This document shows positions 52,454 to 60,531 of a DNA stretch of 64,000 bases, in pieces. A program made the position numbers and the translations under genes. How positions within the stretch are numbered: the stretch's first letter is position 1; each line of letters begins with the position of its first letter. The notes beneath the pieces are model-generated. The model was given only the letters and a program-made list of their open reading frames with translations. It was not told where the DNA came from and did no database searches. The stretch is from Paenalicyclobacillus ferrooxydans (lineage in GTDB: Bacteria > Bacillota > Bacilli > Alicyclobacillales > Alicyclobacillaceae): the NCBI RefSeq assembly GCF_001399675.1, contig NZ_LJCO01000096.1, forward strand, positions 62,001-126,000. The letters run 5' to 3'.

Positions 52454-53299
52454 TTAACCCTTCGTCGCACCTGCGGTAAGTCCCCGAGCCATGAGCGGAT
52501 TGAGAAAACCAAACGCGACCGCCAAAGGAATTGCGGACAAGAGAGAGGCCGCGGAGAACAGTCCCCAGTTTTGTGCAAATTGCGTGTTGATAAGGTTATA
52601 CATCCCGAGCCCGAGTGTGTAGTTGGACGGAGATTGAAGGACTGTTCCGGCGAGAATATATTCGCTGTAGTAACCAATCATCGACAGGAAAAACACGACA
52701 GCTAACATTGGCCGCGCGAGCGGAAGGATGACGCTCATAAGAATCCGAAAGTGACCTGCTCCGTCCACACGGGCTGCTTCATCCAATTCAATCGGAATCG
52801 TGTCATAGAAGCCTTTCATCAGCCAGATATTAAAAGCACTGCCGCCAATCAGGAGCAGCATATACATCCACAGCCTATCAAGCAGACCCCACTGCGCCAG
52901 GACGGCGTAAATGGCAGCAACGGCCATCGAGTTTGGAAACATCTGAAGTAACAGGAGCACCATGAGCCCGTATTTGCGTCCAAGAAAATGTAAACGGGAG
53001 TACGCGTAGGCTGCTGTGCTGGTAATCAGCAGCTGAGCTGCAGAAACGACGAGCGCGACCTCAGTGCTGTTCCAAGCCCAGCGTAAGAATCCTGAGGAGA
53101 ACACATTGACATAGTTGGCTAAGGTCGCGTGAAGTGGAATGAGGGATGCAGAAGACAAAGCGTCCGTCGAGCTGAAAGAGGCGGAAACGACATATAACAG
53201 AGGGGCAAGTGTGACGACAAGAATCACCCAGAGGATGATACGGATCACCCATGCTCGAGCGCGGTCATGAGGTCGCAAGTTTACAGCACCTTGTTTCAA
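52454..53299 (-). CDS. ABC sugar transporter permease, MalG/GanQ type
   Basis: 281 residues, six predicted helices. The EAA loop is seen in FYDTIPIELDEAARVDGAGH with FRILMSVILPLARP. N-terminal IILWVILVVTLAPLLYVVSA is the first helix. With the MalF-type protein encoded two bases upstream it forms the membrane channel of the importer. Start TTG after GGGGG. No ATPase gene is in the cluster; a shared MsmX-type ATPase elsewhere is likely, as in Bacillus. Confidence 0.93.
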   Translation of the reverse strand: MKQGAVNLRPHDRARAWVIRIILWVILVVTLAPLLYVVSASFSSTDALSSASLIPLHATLANYVNVFSSGFLRWAWNSTEVALVVSAAQLLITSTAAYAYSRLHFLGRKYGLMVLLLLQMFPNSMAVAAIYAVLAQWGLLDRLWMYMLLLIGGSAFNIWLMKGFYDTIPIELDEAARVDGAGHFRILMSVILPLARPMLAVVFFLSMIGYYSEYILAGTVLQSPSNYTLGLGMYNLINTQFAQNWGLFSAASLLSAIPLAVAFGFLNPLMARGLTAGATKG

Positions 53300-53300
53300 G

Positions 53301-54266
53301 TCAATCTTCCCCCTTGAATGCGTTCGTAAAGCGCATATTGATTAAACTGATGACTCCAATCATCACGAACAACACCACAGAAAGGGTGGCACTTAAGTCA
53401 TAACGGTTGAACTGCAACGCAATCTTGTATGACGAGGAAGCAAGGATATCGGTATATCCTGCAAACTGCGTCGATGCCCGGGCCGGGCCACCGCCAGTGA
53501 GCAAGAAGATAATGTTGAAGTTATTGAACGTAGCCGCATAAGCCGGAATCAGAAGCGGTAAGCTTACACGCCATACATTCGGGAACGTGATATATGCGAA
53601 TCGTTGAAATGCACTCGTACCGTCAATTGCTGCTGAATCGTACTGCTCAGTCGGGATGGATTGCAACGCCCCAAGAGAAACGGTCATAAAATACGGAAAT
53701 GACAACCACAGATTGACAAGAATGACGCTTGCTTTGGCCCATCCTGGAGCGACGAGCCATGGAATCGCAGGGATGTGTAACAGGTGCAAAAATGCATTTA
53801 TGGGACCGTAGTTTTGATTTAACAACCCCTGCCACGATAGGGTGGAGATCAAAGCCGGTATAGCCCAGGGGATGATTAACAAAGTTCGATACAATCGGGC
53901 CTCAGTCAATGCCTTGTCATTGACGAGGATGGCGAGAATCAAACCCACAAAGTAGTTTAGGGTCGTCGATACAAATGTGAAGACCAGTGTCCAAATCAAC
54001 GTGGGAAGAAACGCGATGGAAAGCGGATTGTTCTTGGAAAACAGCTCGACATAGTTCTTCCAGCCAACAAACTGGTAGTTCATAAAATGCATTTGACTCC
54101 AGTTTGTAAAGGAGATATAGATGGTGAAAAACATGGGCAAAAAACTCAGTACAGACATCGTAAGAATCGCCGGAGAAATATACCCGTACGCACTCCATTG
54201 AATCTTGCCTCTTCGTTTGACCTTGCTGTCACGCCCACCATTTTCCAGGGATGCAATGACGCTCAT
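53301..54266 (-). CDS. ABC sugar transporter permease, MalF/GanP type
   Basis: 321 residues from the ATG at 54266 (GGGGGG upstream). First helix SPAILTMSVLSFLPMFFTIY, later helices, and the EAA loop in LQSIPTEQYDSAAIDGTSAF with QRFAYITFPNVWRVSLPLLI. Pairs with the MalG-type protein to import galacto-oligosaccharides delivered by the solute-binding protein. Confidence 0.93.
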   Translation of the reverse strand: MSVIASLENGGRDSKVKRRGKIQWSAYGYISPAILTMSVLSFLPMFFTIYISFTNWSQMHFMNYQFVGWKNYVELFSKNNPLSIAFLPTLIWTLVFTFVSTTLNYFVGLILAILVNDKALTEARLYRTLLIIPWAIPALISTLSWQGLLNQNYGPINAFLHLLHIPAIPWLVAPGWAKASVILVNLWLSFPYFMTVSLGALQSIPTEQYDSAAIDGTSAFQRFAYITFPNVWRVSLPLLIPAYAATFNNFNIIFLLTGGGPARASTQFAGYTDILASSSYKIALQFNRYDLSATLSVVLFVMIGVISLINMRFTNAFKGED

Positions 54267-54294
54267 GAGAACCCCCCGTTTCACGCATAGACGG

Positions 54295-54327
54295 AGCAGA
54301 CGGGTTCGTGTAGGTCACCCGTCCGCT
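54295..54327 (-). other. Intercistronic hairpin between the solute-binding protein and permease genes
   Basis: On the minus strand AGCGGACGGGT pairs with ACCCGTCTGCT. There is no T-run, so it is not an ordinary terminator. Hairpins at this place are known to protect the binding-protein mRNA and let it be made in excess over the permeases. Confidence 0.6.
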
Positions 54328-54343
54328 TCCGTCCGCCGAAAAG

Positions 54344-55609
54344 TTATCCTTCTTGGACGCTGATAGCAGACTTAATGTTTGCTACGAATTGTTTTGCCCC
54401 AGCTGAGGCGGTCAATTTTCCGTTCAGAATCGATGTAATGATGGACTGTGCACTGTACACGGATTGCATCTGTGCAATGTTCGGTGACGCTACGGCTGTA
54501 TTCAACTGATCAACAAAGCCCTTGGCAATTGCATTGCTCGTAATTTCCGAATTGCTCTGCAAGCTGCTGAGTGCAGGCAGGTCAGCATCCGCCTTGAAGT
54601 ACTGTAATTCTGCAGACGCGTTGGTTAGGTACTGAGCAAGTGACTGCGCTGCAGCAACGTTCTTTGACTTGTCACTGACAATTGCTGTCAAGTTACTGAT
54701 GAGCGGTGTACCCGGCTTTCCGTTGGGAAGTGTCGGGATTGGTGCCACACCGACATCAATTCCTGCCTTTTGTGCCGCAGCAACGTCCCATGGACCACTG
54801 ATAAACATCCCGACTTTTCCGTTGTCAAACTGAGTCGTCGCGATGCTCTGGTTCACGCTCGGGTTCATCCAGTGGTACTTCAAGTCCATGTCCTGTAACA
54901 GTTGGAAGCCAGCAACTGCGCCTTCGTTTGCCAAGCCGATGTCATTTGGGTCCAGAGTACCGTTATTGTCTTTGAAGATATAGCCGCCCATGCCGCCAAT
55001 GAAGACGTAGTCATAATAGAATTGCTCTTGGGCCATGTTGAAGCCGTACTTGTTGGCGTCAGCAACGAATTCGCTCCAAGTCGTTGGCGGTGTGGAAATT
55101 TCCTTTTTGTTGTATAGGAGTGCCACACTTTGTGCCGCTACGGGATAGGCGTAGTATTTTCCGCCCATTTTTACACCTTCAGCCACTGAAGATGGGTAGT
55201 CTGACGGGTTCATCAAAGTGGCTGGTGCTAGCAATCCCTCTTGATAGAAGGTCCCAAGGTTGTCGGACGGCATTGCTATCGCGACGTCAGGGCCTGTACC
55301 AGCGCGAACTGCTTGTGCCCAGTTAGAGAACTTGTTGCTGCCTGTTGCTGAGTTCTGATCGACGACAACCGTGTCCCCGTGCTCTTTACCCCACTGTGCA
55401 GCAAGCTGCTTAATCACCGTCATCTCTTCGGGTTGCCAGTAGGAGAGTACATGCAGAGTAATCCCTTTTGGAATACTGCTCGAACCAGAAGACTGATTGG
55501 TTGGTGTAGAGCTGCTCCCCGTCGAAGAACTGGTACCGCAGCCTGCCAGGAGTCCTGCGATGGATACAACGCCGAGTGCAAGCAATTTGATGGAATTTCT
55601 CTGTTTCAT
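54344..55609 (-). CDS. Extracellular sugar-binding lipoprotein of the galacto-oligosaccharide ABC importer
   Basis: 421 residues from ATG 55609. A lipoprotein signal peptide is clear: basic start, hydrophobic core KLLALGVVSIAGLLAGC with the lipobox cysteine, then a Ser/Thr/Gly linker. The mature part has the MalE-type fold (ITLHVLSYWQPEEMTVIKQL, YAYPVAAQSVALLYNKKEIS, FDNGKVGMFISGPWDVAAAQ). Anchored outside the membrane, it captures oligosaccharides. First gene of the operon; long leader of about 330 bases carrying operators and a cre-like site. Confidence 0.92.
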   Translation of the reverse strand: MKQRNSIKLLALGVVSIAGLLAGCGTSSSTGSSSTPTNQSSGSSSIPKGITLHVLSYWQPEEMTVIKQLAAQWGKEHGDTVVVDQNSATGSNKFSNWAQAVRAGTGPDVAIAMPSDNLGTFYQEGLLAPATLMNPSDYPSSVAEGVKMGGKYYAYPVAAQSVALLYNKKEISTPPTTWSEFVADANKYGFNMAQEQFYYDYVFIGGMGGYIFKDNNGTLDPNDIGLANEGAVAGFQLLQDMDLKYHWMNPSVNQSIATTQFDNGKVGMFISGPWDVAAAQKAGIDVGVAPIPTLPNGKPGTPLISNLTAIVSDKSKNVAAAQSLAQYLTNASAELQYFKADADLPALSSLQSNSEITSNAIAKGFVDQLNTAVASPNIAQMQSVYSAQSIITSILNGKLTASAGAKQFVANIKSAISVQEG

Positions 55610-55791
55610 TTTCATTTGCCCCTTTTCAGTAGAATTCAAATTCGAATCAATTCTGAACGCGAACCTTCTCAAGTTTGCACGTATGATGAACGCGAAGGTC
55701 GGCTTCAAGTCTGACTGCGGACCCTGCCTGCAGATAAGACCGTTGGCAAGCACTGTTCCCGGAGCGATCATCTCCTCTCAGGTCCGCGACG

Positions 55792-55809
55792 TGTGGCCTC
55801 GATTTCACA
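55792..55809. promoter_or_regulatory. Operator-like 18-mer in the leader of the importer operon
   Basis: TGTGGCCTCGATTTCACA, identical to the 18-mers at 55928 (other strand) and 57434. Outer TGTG/CACA and central TCGA are palindromic. Confidence 0.7.
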
Positions 55810-55815
55810 AAAGCA

Positions 55816-55830
55816 AGTAAACGTTTCCAA
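55816..55830. promoter_or_regulatory. cre-like site in the leader of the importer operon
   Basis: TTGGAAACGTTTACT on the minus strand fits WTGNAANCGNWNNCW at every position. It lies about 115 bases downstream of the -10 element, where CcpA could act as a roadblock. Confidence 0.6.
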
Positions 55831-55907
55831 ACCAACCCCACTTGCCATAAGGGATATACCTTTCCCCAGTGGAAGCCCAACGCTTTCTGACGTTTCAGCT
55901 CCAGTTG

Positions 55908-55945
55908 TATGGAATCGAGACCACACATGTGAAATCGAGGCCACA
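55908..55945. promoter_or_regulatory. Two tandem operators directly downstream of the importer promoter
   Basis: TATGGAATCGAGACCACA (55908-55925) and TGTGAAATCGAGGCCACA (55928-55945) share the pattern TRTG-N3-TCGA-N3-CAYA; their centres are 20 bases, two helix turns, apart. The second touches the -10 element, so bound repressor would block transcription start. Confidence 0.78.
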
Positions 55946-55972
55946 TTGTACGATAGAAAATAAAGTTGTCAA
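55945..55972 (-). promoter_or_regulatory. Sigma-A promoter of the galacto-oligosaccharide importer operon
   Basis: On the minus strand TTGACA (55972-55967), 16-base spacer, TACAAT (55950-55945). Transcription would start inside the operator pair. The 480-base gap between the solute-binding protein gene and the LacI gene holds no other gene that I can support. Confidence 0.8.
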
Positions 55973-56093
55973 GGTTCTCATGTTGATCAGATCTGAAATC
56001 CAAATGTAAGCGATTTAATAATAAGTCGCCATCTAGCGAGTGTCAATCCGGAATTTGATAGACCCGAAAGCCAGTTGAATGAAGTATAACTGC

Positions 56094-57122
56094 TCAGCGT
56101 TGTTTACCATCTTGCTGTCCGTGACGATTCAGGGTTGACTCACGTCGGATGATCTCCGTTGCCACCTCCACAACCGACTCGCCTTGTGCGTCTTGATTTA
56201 TCTGTGCCAGCAGTAAATCCATTAGAATCCGACCAATGTCATGTTTCGGAATCCGTGTTGTGGTGAGTGCTGGTGTAATTGCCCTCGCCATCTCAATATC
56301 ATCCACCCCCGTCACACTGACATCTTCCGGAACATGAAGACCGTGATCGATTATCGCACGGATCGCACCAATCGCCAGAAGGTCATTCGATGCAGCTACC
56401 GCAGTAAATGAAACTCCGGCGTGCAGTGTATTCTGAATCGATTCATATCCCATGGACAGCGTATCCGTAAAATCTGGAATGAACTGAATTAACTGCTTTG
56501 GCACGTCAAAACCGTGAGTCGTCATCGCGTCCATATATCCTTGATACCTCGGATTTTCGGATTCATCGACAAACTCATAACCAAGGAATAGAATCTCCCG
56601 ATGCCCGTCTTCAATGAGTTGTGTGACATTTTTCTCCATCGCTGCTCTGAGGTCAACAAACACGTGCGGGATCCCGAATGCGTGTCCACGATCGGAGTAA
56701 ACAACCGTTGGGATCTGTTTTGCAATTTCCGCAATGTCGTAGACCTTCTCTACTTCGAATGGTGAAAGAAAGATGACTCCGTCATAAAATCCCTCGAGAA
56801 TCACTTGCAGGTACTCTTCCCTCTTGGTGATCCGGTTAAACAGAGAAAACGTATATCCCTGTGCCAAGCCGGTCTCTTCTATTCCCATAACAATCTCAGG
56901 GTAAAACGGGTTTCGAATCGACGGCATGACGCACGCAATCTGCCCGTAGTGCTGTTTGCGCAGCCCTTGAGCAAGGCGGTTCGGCACATAGTTTAATTCA
57001 CTGATGGCACGATTGACCCTTTCTCGCACATCTGCGCCTACGTATCCACTGTTGTTCAACACGCGGGAAACTGTCGCAGGTGATACACCTGCCCGCTTCG
57101 CGACATCTCGACTGGTTGCCAA
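56094..57122 (-). CDS. LacI-family transcriptional regulator of the galactan locus
   Basis: 342 residues. HTH TSRDVAKRAGVSPATVSRVL and hinge LNYVPNRLAQGLRKQHYGQI, then the ligand-binding core (GFYDGVIFLSPFEVEK, AVAASNDLLAIGAIRAIIDH, VSVTGVDDIEMARAITPALT). It lies between the importer promoter and the secreted GH53 promoter, both of which carry repeated operators with a central CG as LacI-family proteins prefer. It is therefore the likely galactan repressor, like GanR. TTG at 57122 is chosen because GGAGGGAG precedes it; an ATG 21 bases upstream overlaps that site. Confidence 0.92.
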   Translation of the reverse strand: MATSRDVAKRAGVSPATVSRVLNNSGYVGADVRERVNRAISELNYVPNRLAQGLRKQHYGQIACVMPSIRNPFYPEIVMGIEETGLAQGYTFSLFNRITKREEYLQVILEGFYDGVIFLSPFEVEKVYDIAEIAKQIPTVVYSDRGHAFGIPHVFVDLRAAMEKNVTQLIEDGHREILFLGYEFVDESENPRYQGYMDAMTTHGFDVPKQLIQFIPDFTDTLSMGYESIQNTLHAGVSFTAVAASNDLLAIGAIRAIIDHGLHVPEDVSVTGVDDIEMARAITPALTTTRIPKHDIGRILMDLLLAQINQDAQGESVVEVATEIIRRESTLNRHGQQDGKQR

Positions 57123-57356
57123 AAAACTCCCTCCTTGAGCCATGGCTTGAATGCGGTTTCCCTAATTGCACCAATAGAGACTTCATTCCGTTACCAGACT
57201 CCGTCTACAGACGTTCAACGTAAAATTCTAGAACGACTTCTACAATCCTACAAGGAGAATCCAATCATCACAAATCTCACATTGTTTTATTGGCATTAGG
57301 GTTTCTATCGTTCATGTCAGACAACCGGTTTCTCAGCAGAAAGGCTTAGATTAGGA

Positions 57357-57385
57357 TTGACGTTCAAGGTCACCCCACCTATAAT
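57357..57385 (+). promoter_or_regulatory. Sigma-A promoter of the secreted GH53 gene
   Basis: TTGACG, 17-base spacer, TATAAT. It is followed by two operators within 70 bases and by a 200-base leader. The gap from the LacI gene to the GH53 gene (480 bases) holds only these sites. Confidence 0.82.
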
Positions 57386-57402
57386 TTCTTTAAGTTATGT
57401 AA

Positions 57403-57451
57403 TATGGTCTCGATTTCATATTTCCAGAACGTATGTGGCCTCGATTTCACA
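57403..57451. promoter_or_regulatory. Two operators downstream of the GH53 promoter
   Basis: TATGGTCTCGATTTCATA (57403-57420) and TGTGGCCTCGATTTCACA (57434-57451), 31 bases centre to centre (three turns). The second is identical to copies in front of the importer operon. Confidence 0.78.
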
Positions 57452-57517
57452 CAGACTCAGAAACCGTAGTGTCGCATCGGTCAAACCGGGGGTGATCCTG
57501 AAAAACGTTTGGCGCCG

Positions 57518-57532
57518 TTGAAAGCGCTTAAC
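57518..57532. promoter_or_regulatory. cre-like site in the GH53 leader
   Basis: TTGAAAGCGCTTAAC fits the consensus WTGAAARCGYTTWNN and has a perfect AAGCGCTT core palindrome. It lies 74 bases before the start codon. Confidence 0.65.
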
Positions 57533-57605
57533 TATGTGTTCGCTGTCTCAAGCCGCGTGAGCCACAAAAAAGAGCAGTACATACCGAAGGACAGGGGAGA
57601 AATCG

Positions 57606-59294
57606 ATGCCTAGGAAATTGAAGCAATCTATCCGGGTAGCCATCGGAATTACACTGTCGGCTGCGTTTCTCGTGTCAACACAGCCGCTCTCGTCAAAGGC
57701 TAGCACGTTGAATCCAGATCCAGTTGTCCCCACAACAGTGCAGAACGCGGGCACCGTTTCTGTGGCCCCCGTGCATGCATTAGAGCACGGAAAAAGAAGC
57801 AACTTTATCATGGGTGCGGATGTGTCTGAGTTGTACGCTCTTGAGCAAGCAAACAAGAAATTCTACGGCACAAACGGCCTCCAGGAAAACTGTTTGCAGA
57901 TTCTCAAGAATCACGGTGTCAACTACATCCGTATCCGACTGTGGAATGACCCCACCAATGCACTGGGCCAGCCCCTTGGCGGCGGAAACAACAACCTTAC
58001 TGCCGATATTTCCATCGCCAAACAAGCAAAAGCACTTGGGATGAAAGTGCTCCTCGATTTTCAATACAGCGACTTTTGGGCTGATCCAGGAAAGCAGAAC
58101 AAACCAAAAGCCTGGGCAAACGACCACGGGACGGCACTTCAAAACGATATCTACAATTTCACCTATAACACACTCAGAACCATGAATGAGCAAGGTGTGT
58201 TGCCGAATATGGTTCAAATCGGCAATGAAATCAATAACGGAATCTTATGGCCAGACGGTGAATCCGCCACTGCAGCAGCACCATTGTTACAAAAGGCTGC
58301 CGCGGCTGTTCGAGCTGCGGATCCAAATGTGAACAATCCGAACCGCAAAATCAAGATTGTTCTCCACCTTGCAGGCGATTCAAGCGGAAGTGTTGGAACC
58401 TTTACGAGCGATCTGAACACCTGGACAACCGGCAGTACGGCAGTTGACTTTGATGTCATCGGCATCTCCTATTATCCCTATTACCACGGTACGATGAGTC
58501 AAGATGCGAATATTTTGGACACCCTGGCCAGCAAGTACCATAAACCAGTGATTGTCGCTGAGACATCTGATGGATGGACGTTGGCTCAAGGGGATAAGAC
58601 GATAAACACCTTCAATCAGGACCTCGCCTATAAGGCCGGTTACACCCCAACCCCTCAAGGACAGGCTGCAGAAATTCGCGACGTCATCAACAATGTCGCG
58701 AATGTCCCTGACAACATGGGACTCGGAATGTTTTACTGGGGTGCTGATTGGTTGCCTGGCGATTCCACAGGTTGGACATCCGGACAGGGAAGCAGTTGGG
58801 AAAACCAAGCCCTCTTTAACTTCAGCGGTCATGCTCTTCCATCCATGAACGTCTTTAAACTTGTGAGGACTTCAACCGCGACACCCCCTTCAAACTTCGT
58901 CGCGGCCGATCCGGTGACCGTATCAACATCTGTCGGTGGTACGCTCACGCTCCCATCTACCGTAGAAGGACAGTACAGCGATGGATACTACAAAGAAACA
59001 GCAGTAAGCAGTTGGAATACGTCGACAGCTGATTTATCTCAGCCCGGGGTATACACCGTTTATGGCACCATCGGTGATAATCCGAAGGCGGCAAGTGCCA
59101 TTGTCACCGTCAAACCGGATCAACCACAGAACTACGTCACCAATCCAGGCCTCGAGAGCGGGTCCACAGGTTGGACAAGTTCGAATCCATCTGTCGCTGC
59201 CCCCGCGACAAGCGGCAGTATCACACCGCACACCGGTATTGGTGACATTCATTACTGGAGCGGCTCAGCATTTAGCAATGACACCGTATATTAG
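57606..59294 (+). CDS. Secreted GH53 endo-beta-1,4-galactanase, cut short by an amber codon
   Basis: 562 residues up to a TAG. Signal peptide: basic MPRKLKQSIR, hydrophobic VAIGITLSAAFLVST, cleavage near SSKAS. The GH53 barrel covers about residues 55-410: FIMGADVSELYALEQANKKF, LLDFQYSDFWADPGKQNKPK, MVQIGNEINNGILWPDGE (acid/base Glu), VIVAETSDGWTLA (nucleophile Glu). A bacterial Ig-like domain (TVSTSVGGTLTLPSTVEGQY) and the start of a galactan/carbohydrate-binding beta-sandwich (NYVTNPGLESGSTGWTSSN) follow. The frame continues beyond the stop for 386 codons. The catalytic part is intact, so the truncated enzyme may still work outside the cell on polymeric galactan. AGGGGAG supports the ATG. 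Confidence 0.9.
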   Translation: MPRKLKQSIRVAIGITLSAAFLVSTQPLSSKASTLNPDPVVPTTVQNAGTVSVAPVHALEHGKRSNFIMGADVSELYALEQANKKFYGTNGLQENCLQILKNHGVNYIRIRLWNDPTNALGQPLGGGNNNLTADISIAKQAKALGMKVLLDFQYSDFWADPGKQNKPKAWANDHGTALQNDIYNFTYNTLRTMNEQGVLPNMVQIGNEINNGILWPDGESATAAAPLLQKAAAAVRAADPNVNNPNRKIKIVLHLAGDSSGSVGTFTSDLNTWTTGSTAVDFDVIGISYYPYYHGTMSQDANILDTLASKYHKPVIVAETSDGWTLAQGDKTINTFNQDLAYKAGYTPTPQGQAAEIRDVINNVANVPDNMGLGMFYWGADWLPGDSTGWTSGQGSSWENQALFNFSGHALPSMNVFKLVRTSTATPPSNFVAADPVTVSTSVGGTLTLPSTVEGQYSDGYYKETAVSSWNTSTADLSQPGVYTVYGTIGDNPKAASAIVTVKPDQPQNYVTNPGLESGSTGWTSSNPSVAAPATSGSITPHTGIGDIHYWSGSAFSNDTVY

Positions 59295-60455
59295 ACCCTC
59301 ACAGGTCTGCGCAATGGGACCTACACACTCTCAGTCTGGGGGGAAGGTTCTGCAAGTGGATCGGCTGTACCCTTTCTATACGCAACGGGGTACAGTGCGA
59401 CAGACCCAACGGCAACTGAGATGCAGAAGTTCACCCCGTCTGGTTGGAACGTCTGGAAGCAATACAGCATACCTGTCACTGTCACTTCTGGTCAGGTCAC
59501 CATCGGTGTGAACTTCAATGGAGCAGCCGGTGACTGGGGAGACGCTGATGACTTTTACTTCGGACTACCACCTGTGTCGTCGACCGCGATTCAAACCAAA
59601 GCCGTGACCGCCTATGCACCGAACGGTACAGTGCTGTCGAGTGATTCAACCATTCCGGCGAATACACCGTATATCACCTTATCCAGCCCGACACCAGACG
59701 CTGTCATCTACTACACCACAGACGGAAGCGAACCCGGGAATACCACGGCTTCGAGTGTAACCGACGTTTATACGGGTCCCATCCGAATTTCAGCCAACAC
59801 AGAACTTAAGGTTTATGCCATTGCACCAGGCTATTCGCAAAGCACCGTTACCACCTACCATTTGACGACGAACGATACATCGTCGAGTTCATTGGTGCAA
59901 AACGGTGGTTTCAATCAACAAGGCGTACTTTCTCCGTGGACGCTGTCTGGTGTACCTGAAGGTACAGACAACGCTACGTACGCTTTTGATGCCACACAAG
60001 ACTCCACACCAGGCGTTGTTTACGAGGGGGCTGGACAGTTTAAGTACTGGGCTGCCAAAAGTTACACCTTTACGCTGTCACAAAAGGTGACGGGGTTATC
60101 AAACGGAGTCTACACATTGTCTGCTGAATCCGCTGGGGGCAATAACATGGTTTTGAGTAGTACTGGCCGTGCCACGAATGACCCTGGCATCGCAACGATT
60201 ATGCTTTCGGCTGAAACAGCGCTTGGAACGAAATCAAAGAACGTCATCAACGAGGGTACAGCGGCAAACGGGTGGAATCAGTGGAATCAGTTCAGGGTCA
60301 ATGACATCTACGTCATGGATGGATCCTGTACAATTTCGTTTACCGTATCAGGCGGTCCAAACTATTGGGGCTACCTTGATGACATAAAATTGCTCAAAGT
60401 AAGTGACCTTTCACCCGCTGACCTCAAGCTCGGTAACGACCAACCACAAAATTAA
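59295..60455 (+). pseudogene. C-terminal carbohydrate-binding part of the GH53 gene, beyond an in-frame amber codon
   Basis: Same frame as the GH53 gene, directly after TAG at 59292-59294. It completes the first binding module (TLTGLRNGTYTLSVWGEGSA, DWGDADDFYFG), then has a chitobiase-type C-terminal bridge domain (DAVIYYTTDGSEPGNTTASS) and a second binding module (SLVQNGGFNQQGVLSPWTLS). The expected codon is Gln (VYQTLTGL), one C-to-T change from TAG. No ribosome binding site or signal peptide supports separate translation, although ATG codons exist. Confidence 0.8.
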
Positions 60456-60483
60456 GGCTGATTTCTTCGTAGATGCAGTCGAC

Positions 60484-60515
60484 AAAGGGGCACCCGCTGC
60501 GGGATGCCCCTTTTT
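60484..60515. terminator. Bidirectional rho-independent terminator
   Basis: AAAGGGGCA-CCCGC-TGCGGGA-TGCCCCTTTTT is a strong hairpin with a T-run, between the convergent GH53 and symporter genes. Confidence 0.9.
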
Positions 60516-60531
60516 GAAAACCAGCTTGTCG

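Noticed and set aside
54295-54327. Terminator between the solute-binding protein and permease genes
   Set aside because: No T-run follows the stem on the minus strand and the downstream genes need read-through; listed instead as an intercistronic hairpin.
56004-56018. Third cre-like site ATGTAAGCGATTTAA upstream of the importer promoter
   Set aside because: Misses conserved cre positions on the right-hand side; too weak to list.
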